Source of the DNA: Chthoniobacterales bacterium
GTDB lineage: Bacteria > Verrucomicrobiota > Verrucomicrobiia > Chthoniobacterales > UBA6821
DNA: 11,102 nt
Assembly: GCA_021733705.1 (NCBI GenBank)
Contig: JAIPKF010000038.1
Span: forward strand, 1 to 11,102
Direction of reading: 5' to 3'
Shown here: piece after piece, positions 6,430 through 11,102 of the stretch
Numbering within the stretch: the stretch's first letter is position 1
Layout of the letters: each line of letters opens with the position of its first letter
Made by a program: the position numbers and the translations under genes
The notes under the pieces: generated by a model
Databases searched by the model: none
Seen by the model: the letters and a program-made list of their open reading frames with translations, nothing else
Told to the model about the DNA's origin: nothing

Positions 6430-8223
6430 TTATCCTGTTCTCAAAACTTGGATAAAAGCCTCTTGTGGGATATTGACCGAGCCGATGGCTTTCATTCTTT
6501 TTTTACCTTCTTTTTGTTTTTCAAGAAGTTTTCGCTTGCGGGTAATATCCCCACCGTAGCATTTGGCAATCACATTTTTTCTCATGGCACTAACACTTTC
6601 CCGAGCGACAATCTTTCCACCAATCGTTGCTTGAATAGCTACCTGGTAAAGTTGAACCGGGATCACCTCTTTGAGCTTGGTTGCAAGAGCCCTCCCACGT
6701 GACTCGGCTTTATCACGATGAACAATACTAGAAAAGGCATCCACAGGGTCACCATTGACAAGCATCTCAAGCTTCACAAGCTTCTCAGCTCGGTAACCAG
6801 CTGGCTCATAATCCATCGATCCATAACCACGAGTGACCGATTTTATCTTGTCATGAAAATCGACTAAGATTTCATTAAGCGGCAAAGTAGCCGTTATCAT
6901 CACCCGACGCGTATCAACCGACTCGGTGCTTTCAACAACACCACGTTTTTCCATCATGATTTGCATGATGTCACCGATATTCTCATTAGGAACCATGACC
7001 ACACATTTTACAATGGGCTCTCGAATCTCTTTGATGACACTCATATCAGGAAGATTGGCGGGGTTGTCTACAAACAACATCTCCCCATTGGTTTTTTCGA
7101 CTTCGTAAACCACACTTGGATAAGTTGCAATAATGTCCATGTTGTACTCACGGCGAAGGCGCTCTTGAATAATCTCCATATGGAGCAACCCAAGAAAGCC
7201 GCATCGAAACCCAAAGCCGAGTGCCACAGAACTCTCAGGTTGAAAGACAAAAGCGGCATCGTTGAGTTGCAACTTAGACATCGCCATTTTGAGCGGCTCG
7301 AGATCGGCTGTATTAATAGGATAGATACCACTATAGACCATCGGTTGAACCTCTTTAAAACCTGGAAGAGGTGCTGCAGCAGGATGGCGTGCATCAGTTA
7401 ATGTATCTCCAATTTTCATTTCGGCAGTTGTTTTAATGTTGCCAATAAAATAACCGACATCGCCTGCTTTCATGGAATTTGTAGCACTCATTTTTGGGAT
7501 AAAAATCCCGACTTCCTTCGTCTCATACGACTGGTTAGTCGACATCAGACGTACCTGTTGTCCCGGCTTAAGGTTTCCTGAAAAAATACGAATATAACCA
7601 ACAACCCCTCGATAAATATCAAAAAGGGAATCAAAAACCAGAGCACGTAGTGTACCATCCCCTTCTGGAGGAGCAGGAATACGTGCAACGATTGCTTCTA
7701 AAATTTCTTCGATTCCAATACCAGCCTTAGCACTTGCTTCAATAGCTTCCTCCCCAGGAATAGCGAGAATTTCTTCCATCTGCTTTTTTACATTCGGAAG
7801 ATCAGCATTAGGTAAATCAATTTTGTTAATGACAGGAATGACCGTGAGCCCTTGCTGTAAGGCTAAGTGCACATTAGCAAGGGTCTGTGCTTCTACTCCT
7901 TGAGCAGCATCGATAATGAGAAGCGCCCCCTCACAGGCTGCTAAACTTCGTGAGACCTCATAAGTAAAATCGACATGACCAGGGGTATCCATGAGGTTGA
8001 GCAAGTAAGACTCTCCATTGCGTGCTTGATACTGCATTGTCACAGGATGTGATTTAATAGTGATCCCTCTCTCTCGCTCTAGGTCCATAGAATCGAGGAG
8101 TTGATCTTGCTGATCACGCTTGGCAATGGTCCCTGTGAATTCTAAAAGACGATCTGAGAGGGTCGTTTTGCCATGATCGATATGGGCAATGATACAAAAA
8201 TTACGAGTATGGGAGACAGACAT
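6430..8223 (-). CDS. lepA: Elongation factor 4 (LepA), ribosome-associated GTPase
   Basis: LepA is a translational GTPase related to EF-G that acts on the ribosome. From the chosen ATG it has 597 residues, the normal family length. The G domain shows AHIDHGKT (13-20), RGITI (52-56), DTPGH (79-83), NKID (133-136) and SAK (164-166). EF-G-like domains II, III and V follow, including GFRCGFLGLLHMEI. The LepA-specific C-terminal domain ends with the basic KRKLLEKQKEGKKRMK and then IPQEAFIQVL. The reading frame is open 44 codons further up, to an ATG at 8355, but family proteins start a few residues before RNFCIIAHIDHGKTT, so I chose 8223. No Shine-Dalgarno precedes either start. lepB is the divergent neighbour rather than the downstream gene as in Escherichia coli. 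Confidence 0.96.
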   Translation of the reverse strand: MSVSHTRNFCIIAHIDHGKTTLSDRLLEFTGTIAKRDQQDQLLDSMDLERERGITIKSHPVTMQYQARNGESYLLNLMDTPGHVDFTYEVSRSLAACEGALLIIDAAQGVEAQTLANVHLALQQGLTVIPVINKIDLPNADLPNVKKQMEEILAIPGEEAIEASAKAGIGIEEILEAIVARIPAPPEGDGTLRALVFDSLFDIYRGVVGYIRIFSGNLKPGQQVRLMSTNQSYETKEVGIFIPKMSATNSMKAGDVGYFIGNIKTTAEMKIGDTLTDARHPAAAPLPGFKEVQPMVYSGIYPINTADLEPLKMAMSKLQLNDAAFVFQPESSVALGFGFRCGFLGLLHMEIIQERLRREYNMDIIATYPSVVYEVEKTNGEMLFVDNPANLPDMSVIKEIREPIVKCVVMVPNENIGDIMQIMMEKRGVVESTESVDTRRVMITATLPLNEILVDFHDKIKSVTRGYGSMDYEPAGYRAEKLVKLEMLVNGDPVDAFSSIVHRDKAESRGRALATKLKEVIPVQLYQVAIQATIGGKIVARESVSAMRKNVIAKCYGGDITRKRKLLEKQKEGKKRMKAIGSVNIPQEAFIQVLRTG

Positions 8224-8363
8224 GGAAAAAGAATGGTAGAGTACCTCGTAAAGAGCCATGAGTCCAGAGACACCTTTTCTAAAGTTAGTTTTTCTTGCTC
8301 GATAGGCTATAAAATAGCTATCAAATATAAAAATTATTCTTCTTCTTGGGTTCAAAGAGGTAA

Positions 8364-8369
8364 ATTATA
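8364..8369 (-). promoter_or_regulatory. Candidate lepA promoter, perfect -10 TATAAT
   Basis: On the minus strand this is a perfect TATAAT. Seventeen bases upstream is TTCTTG, a weak -35. Transcription would start near 8357, giving a leader of about 130 bases before the chosen lepA ATG at 8223. The site lies in the lepA-lepB divergent region (8224-8432), where I see no comparably clear promoter for lepB. Confidence 0.45.
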
Positions 8370-8432
8370 GCAGCTCACTAAAAGACCAAGAACAAGAAAC
8401 AAACCGGTTCCGATCATTAATTTAAAATAAAC

Positions 8433-9554
8433 ATGTTGTTTTTCACTCCACGCTATCTCAAAGCTGCTCGCGAACTTCGTGCAGCAGCCCAAAAACTCTT
8501 TCACTATCATTGCGACCTCTGGAGCCCAGAACAAAACGCACAAGCTCAAAATGCATTACGAGAATTAGAGGATGCCTTAAAAATAAAAAAAACCGAAGCT
8601 ATAGCCCTTGCTCAAGAAAAAATAGAGACTCTTTTCTCTACGCTTATCCCAGCCCGACGCCATCAAGCCCTTGCTGAAAACGTGGAATCGATTGTGATTG
8701 CCATTGTCTTAGCAGTCGGATTTCAGGCTTACCTCCTCAAACCTTTCCGTATTCCAACAGGATCCATGCAGCCAACACTCTTTGGAATGACAGGACATCC
8801 AGAAGTCACCTCTCCACCTTCATCTCTCCAAAGAGCCTTTGATTTTGTGAGATTGGGACGAAGTTATATCAGCAAAAAGGCCCAGCATGATGAAGAAATT
8901 TTAAGCCTAGAAGAAAAGACATTTCTCAATTTTTTCACCTTTACAAAAGTGACTACTTCCTTGGGGAGCTACTCGCTATTTGCTCCACGTGACGTTTTAG
9001 CACGAGATTTTAATCTTCGTCCAGGTCGTATGCTTGCCACTGGTGAAATCATGGCACAAGGTTATGTGCAAGCTGGAGATCAGATTTTTGTTGATCGTAT
9101 GAGCTATGCTTTTTGCAACCCGAAGGCAGATGATATTTTTGTTTTTATCACTTCAGGAATTGCTGGAATTGAAATGAGGCTTGATCCAGCACTCGGTTCT
9201 CAATATTACGTCAAACGTCTCGCAGGGCTAGCTGGCCAAACGCTTCGCATTGATCCCCCTCGCCTTTTTATCGATGGAACTATGCCCACACAAGCTGGTT
9301 TTCTTAAGGTCATGTCTTCCATTAATGGCTATCGCGGTTATTCCAATGGAACTGCTAGCGGTGACTCCTCTCCATACCTCGGATCACCAGAAGAGACATT
9401 CACTGTACCAACAGAAAGTTTCTTTGCCCTGGGGGATAACAGCTATAATTCCAGTGATAGTCGTTATTGGGGAGTTGTTCCGGAGCATAATGTTATTGGA
9501 CGTGCCTTCTTTGTCTACTGGCCTTTTTCAAGCAGGTGGGGAATCGTTCACTAG
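8433..9554 (+). CDS. lepB: Signal peptidase I with large periplasmic insert
   Basis: LepB removes signal peptides from exported proteins at the periplasmic face of the inner membrane with a Ser/Lys dyad. In this 373-residue protein a charged helical region (about 1-80) precedes one membrane segment (about 86-104, SIVIAIVLAVGFQAYLL). Box B follows as RIPTGSMQPTL with nucleophile Ser111. Box C is GDQIFVDRMSYAF (215-227), box D YVKRLAGLAGQ with Lys261, and box E GDNSYNSSDSRYWGVV (334-349). Ser111 and Lys261 are 150 residues apart against 55 in Escherichia coli LepB, because about 95 residues are inserted between boxes B and C. The insert and the long N-terminal region match my memory of verrucomicrobial LepB. 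There is a single predicted membrane span instead of two, and no Shine-Dalgarno. Confidence 0.94.
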   Translation: MLFFTPRYLKAARELRAAAQKLFHYHCDLWSPEQNAQAQNALRELEDALKIKKTEAIALAQEKIETLFSTLIPARRHQALAENVESIVIAIVLAVGFQAYLLKPFRIPTGSMQPTLFGMTGHPEVTSPPSSLQRAFDFVRLGRSYISKKAQHDEEILSLEEKTFLNFFTFTKVTTSLGSYSLFAPRDVLARDFNLRPGRMLATGEIMAQGYVQAGDQIFVDRMSYAFCNPKADDIFVFITSGIAGIEMRLDPALGSQYYVKRLAGLAGQTLRIDPPRLFIDGTMPTQAGFLKVMSSINGYRGYSNGTASGDSSPYLGSPEETFTVPTESFFALGDNSYNSSDSRYWGVVPEHNVIGRAFFVYWPFSSRWGIVH

Positions 9555-9649
9555 TTAGGATATTTGATCCATCAATGGCAGCCCTCTCTTTTTAACCCGC
9601 ATGTTTCATACTGGTTCGTCGCGAGGCGCTGCGAATCCTGATGAAGACA

Positions 9650-9676
9650 CCACCGGCGGTCCGGAGACCGCGGTGG
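9650..9676. other. GC-rich hairpin inside copy 3
   Basis: CCACCG (9650-9655) pairs with CGGTGG (9671-9676), and CGGTC (9657-9661) pairs with GACCG (9666-9670). There is one bulged G and a CGGA loop. The 11-pair stem is far richer in GC than the surrounding genome and is found in no other copy of the element in the window. Confidence 0.7.
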
Positions 9677-9686
9677 AGACTGCCTT

Positions 9687-9868
9687 TAGCCCGGATATTT
9701 CATACTGATCGTGACGAGGAGGCCGCGAAGGCTGATGGGGCGAGGCGAGCGATGAAGTCTGACGACGGCTGTATGAGTACATACTGCCCGAGGAAGACTT
9801 CGAGATCAACGCAGCATCCATCTGGCTACCCGGCTTACGCAGTAGATCGGTATGAAATATGCGGGCTA
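9687..9868 (-). repeat. Palindromic MITE, copy 4 (complete, 178 bp, nested in copy 3)
   Basis: The element proper is 9689-9866, flanked by TA at 9687-9688 and 9867-9868. It is in the opposite orientation to copies 2 and 5. The ends are GCCCGGATATTTCATAC and GTATGAAATATGCGGGC. The apical hairpin GTATG-AGTA-CATAC (9771-9784) is centred at 9777.5, exactly the midpoint. GAAGTC (9754-9759) pairs with GACTTC beyond the apical hairpin. It has inserted at a TA of copy 3, so it is the younger of the two. Confidence 0.88.
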
Positions 9869-10208
9869 GGCAGCCCTGAAAGGGCGAGACGAGCGAGAGC
9901 GAGCGAGTCAACGAAGGTGATGGATTGCGACGACGGCTGTATGTTTCATGCTGCCCGAGGAGCAATTCGAAGCTGACGCAGTATCCATCTGGCTTCCAAG
10001 CTTCCGCAGGTGATTAGTGTGATATATGCCGGCTAATGGGGCTTCTATTCGGTAAATCTTCCCAGAGGTCACCATGACAAGCTGTGAGCTCGTTCCTGTA
10101 GCTATACTCTGATATAACTATTTTTAATACGCTTAATAAGTAAGTAAAAGACTTCAGAAAAATTAAACTCTTATCCTGACTACCCTTATATTTTTCAGTG
10201 ATAAATTC

Positions 10209-10311
10209 TAAAAAAAAGGGTCCTGCGAATTAGAAAGCTAAAAAGATTTAAACTTCTGCTATATTAAAAACTTTAAACTTGCTCTATAGGATTCGCAGAA
10301 CCCCTTTTTTA
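10209..10311 (-). ncRNA. Candidate small RNA or 99-bp mini-element with a 20-bp inverted repeat
   Basis: Arms 10211-10230 and 10291-10310 are complementary at 18 of 20 positions and enclose 60 AT-rich bases. Both mismatches become G-U pairs if the minus strand is transcribed, whereas on the plus strand they are A-C. The minus-strand product would end in a run of seven U, like an intrinsic terminator. A further short helix (TATAGAGC with GCTTTCTA, one mismatch) continues the stem inward. TA also flanks both ends, so a second kind of TA-inserting mini-element is the main alternative. No promoter is clear. Confidence 0.4.
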
Positions 10312-10651
10312 ATGCTGCGCATTCTGCTTCTTGGTTATTCAATTTTAATTAAATTAAAAAAATTCATTTTTATACAAAATTCATTTCTAGTTCAATAAAT
10401 CTTTTAAGACTTTATTTTTTTTATTTTTTAACTTGTGAAAGTCAGATTTTCGATTACAGTTCAGACCCGATTCAACTCAGGACATCTTTCAGACTATACT
10501 GATTTAAAAGCATTCAGATCATTGCTATAAAATCAATCTTTTAGGTCTTAAGAAAACCAGAGGGTTTATAAATTTTATGAACTGATGAATTATAGATTTG
10601 TTTTGAACATAAGCTAATTTCAGAACTATATCTTGAGTTCACTTTTTATAG

Positions 10652-10709
10652 CGGACCATCGCGATCTGTTTCTTGGTTTTTTCAGGTCGAGCAACGGTGG
10701 TCCGTTTTC
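10652..10709 (+). terminator. Long bulged stem-loop followed by T-run (terminator or small RNA)
   Basis: CGGACCATCG (10652-10661) pairs with CGGTGGTCCG (10695-10704), and CGATCTG (10662-10668) pairs with CAGGTCG (10683-10689). The five bases AGCAA are bulged on the 3' side and the loop is 14 bases, T-rich. Each helix has one non-Watson-Crick pair, and both are U-G only if the plus strand is transcribed. TTTTCT follows the stem. There is no gene directly upstream for it to terminate, so it may end or constitute a non-coding transcript. Confidence 0.5.
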
Positions 10710-10729
10710 TATTATAACTTTTAAAAAGT

Positions 10730-10911
10730 TAGCCAGCATATTTCATACCAATCTACTGCGGAATCCGGGAAGCCAAATGGATACTGCGTCAGCTTCGAAT
10801 TGCTCCTCGGGCAGTGTGTACGCACACAGCCATCGTCAGACTTCATCGCTCGCCTTACCCCATCAGCCTTCGTGATCTCCTCGTCACGATCAGTATGAAA
10901 TATCCGGGTTA
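10730..10911 (+). repeat. Palindromic MITE, copy 5 (complete, 178 bp, TA-flanked)
   Basis: The element proper is 10732-10909 with TA at 10730-10731 and 10910-10911. The left end GCCAGCATATTTCATACC has diverged from the right end, which reads ACCCGGATATTTCATACT inward. The apical hairpin is GTGTG-TACG-CACAC (10814-10827), centred at 10820.5, exactly the midpoint. Compared with the other copies both strands of the stem have changed, A-T to G-C, keeping the pairing. The arms next to the hairpin do not pair well and match two different relatives. Confidence 0.88.
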
Positions 10912-10964
10912 ACTATATTTTAATTTTACAATGAGAATGTTTCATGAAAGTATCAGTTTCCTAT

Positions 10965-11102
10965 TAACCCGGATATTTCACACTAAATCTATTACGGCTT
11001 GTGGAAAGCTCATCATTACTGCGTTGGTCTCGAATTGTGATTTGGGCGGTATGTACTCATACAGCCCGGCATCACAATCCTTCGCCCGCCTTGTACTAAT
11101 AA
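10965..11102 (+). repeat. Palindromic MITE, copy 6 (cut by the window edge)
   Basis: TA at 10965-10966 is followed by AACCCGGATATTTCACACT. The apical hairpin GGTATG-TACT-CATAC is centred at 11055.5, which is 88.5 bases from the left end exactly as in copies 2, 4 and 5, so the far end should fall at 11144. ATTGTGAT (11034-11041) pairs with ATCACAAT (11071-11078), and GGGC with GCCC. It lies 53 bases from copy 5; that gap holds nothing recognisable. Confidence 0.85.

Larger units (their letters stand above)
9593..10035 (-). repeat. Palindromic MITE, copy 3 (long variant, split by copy 4)
   Basis: The outer element runs from 9595 to 10033 with TA at 9593-9594 and 10034-10035, interrupted by copy 4 with its duplicated TA. 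Removing the insertion leaves 259 bases. Its inverted ends read AACCCGCATGTTTCATACT and, on the other strand, GCCGGCATATATCACACT. The apical hairpin GTATG-TTT-CATGC (9939-9951) is 88 bases from the right end, as in other copies. The left arm is 170 bases, about 82 longer, and is GC-rich with its own hairpins. Short reading frames across this block come from the repeat and show no known protein. Confidence 0.75.
10036..10729. other. AT-rich gene-free region between repeats
   Basis: About 690 bases hold no convincing reading frame, tRNA or rRNA. They contain homopolymer A and T runs and two strong stem-loops, listed separately. I see no remains of a recognisable gene. The lack of coding content, next to several mobile repeats, suggests a tolerated insertion region downstream of lepB. 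Confidence 0.6.

Noticed and set aside
6961..7401. 146-codon plus-strand frame opposite lepA
   Set aside because: It is antisense to a strongly conserved part of lepA and shows no family motif.
9606..9976. Reading frames of 111-119 codons on both strands
   Set aside because: They lie wholly within the palindromic repeats, consist of repeat-derived Arg/Ser/Pro-rich sequence, and have mirror-image counterparts on the other strand. No domain is recognisable.
10211..10310. Signal-recognition-particle RNA or 6S RNA
   Set aside because: The conserved GGAAGCAGCC-type SRP loop is absent. The unit is too short for 6S RNA and lacks a GC-rich interrupted stem of that type.
10153..10624. Five scattered TTCAGA motifs in the gene-free region
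   Set aside because: The spacing is irregular (28, 25, about 100 and about 300 bases) and a six-base motif in AT-rich DNA can recur by chance. This is not a CRISPR array or iteron set.
10633..10875. 80-codon plus-strand frame running into copy 5
   Set aside because: It crosses the bulged hairpin and the repeat, has no protein-like features, and ends inside the element.
1..11102. CRISPR array formed by the repeats
   Set aside because: The repeats are 178 bp, palindromic, in both orientations and irregularly spaced, with no short regular repeat-spacer pattern and no cas genes.

Overview
The window reads as a moderately AT-rich chromosomal segment of a Gram-negative bacterium. It holds eight protein genes in its first 9.55 kb and, from there to the right edge, about 1.5 kb of gene-free DNA filled with small palindromic mobile elements. 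The best taxonomic guess is the PVC superphylum, probably a low-GC member of Verrucomicrobiota. LepB has the long soluble N-terminal region and the large insert between its catalytic boxes that I associate with verrucomicrobial signal peptidases. IspH is the long (about 400-residue) form rather than the short chlamydial or proteobacterial form. This placement comes from remembered family features, not from a database search. None of the eight genes has a recognisable Shine-Dalgarno sequence.

Layout. Positions 1-65 are the end of a palindromic repeat. Positions 67-4754 hold four minus-strand genes with gaps of 26, 34 and 2 bases, transcribed in the order L,D-transpeptidase lipoprotein, ispH, NodT-type outer-membrane efflux lipoprotein, RND-type membrane-fusion lipoprotein. 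The inner-membrane RND pump that should complete the efflux system is not in the window. Divergent from these, 4852-6120 is a plus-strand pair: a YkgJ-type cysteine-cluster protein and a two-domain CbiX-like protein. Positions 6122-6303 are a complete repeat. lepA (minus, ends at 6430) and lepB (plus, 8433-9554) are divergent neighbours sharing a 209-base upstream region.

The most striking content is a family of miniature elements, present as six whole or partial copies: 1-63, 6124-6301, 9595-10033 (interrupted), 9689-9866, 10732-10909 and 10967 to beyond the window. The three uninterrupted complete copies are each exactly 178 bp and are flanked by TA on both sides. They carry inverted ends resembling CCCGGATATTTCATAC, and a small apical hairpin sits exactly at the centre of symmetry. 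Arms next to the centre differ between copies yet stay complementary within most copies. One copy is inserted in the loop of a small hairpin inside another, longer copy. Two copies lie one base beyond the stop codon of a gene. No transposase is present, so these look like non-autonomous elements (MITEs) mobilised in trans, perhaps by a TA-targeting transposase of the IS630/Tc1-mariner type. Between the repeats, 10036-10729 has no gene but holds two other strong stem-loops that could be small RNAs, terminators or further mini-elements.

The genes are cell-envelope and housekeeping functions: wall cross-linking, isoprenoid precursor synthesis, drug or metabolite efflux, translation (LepA) and protein export (LepB). 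A metal- or tetrapyrrole-related pair of uncertain role sits among them.
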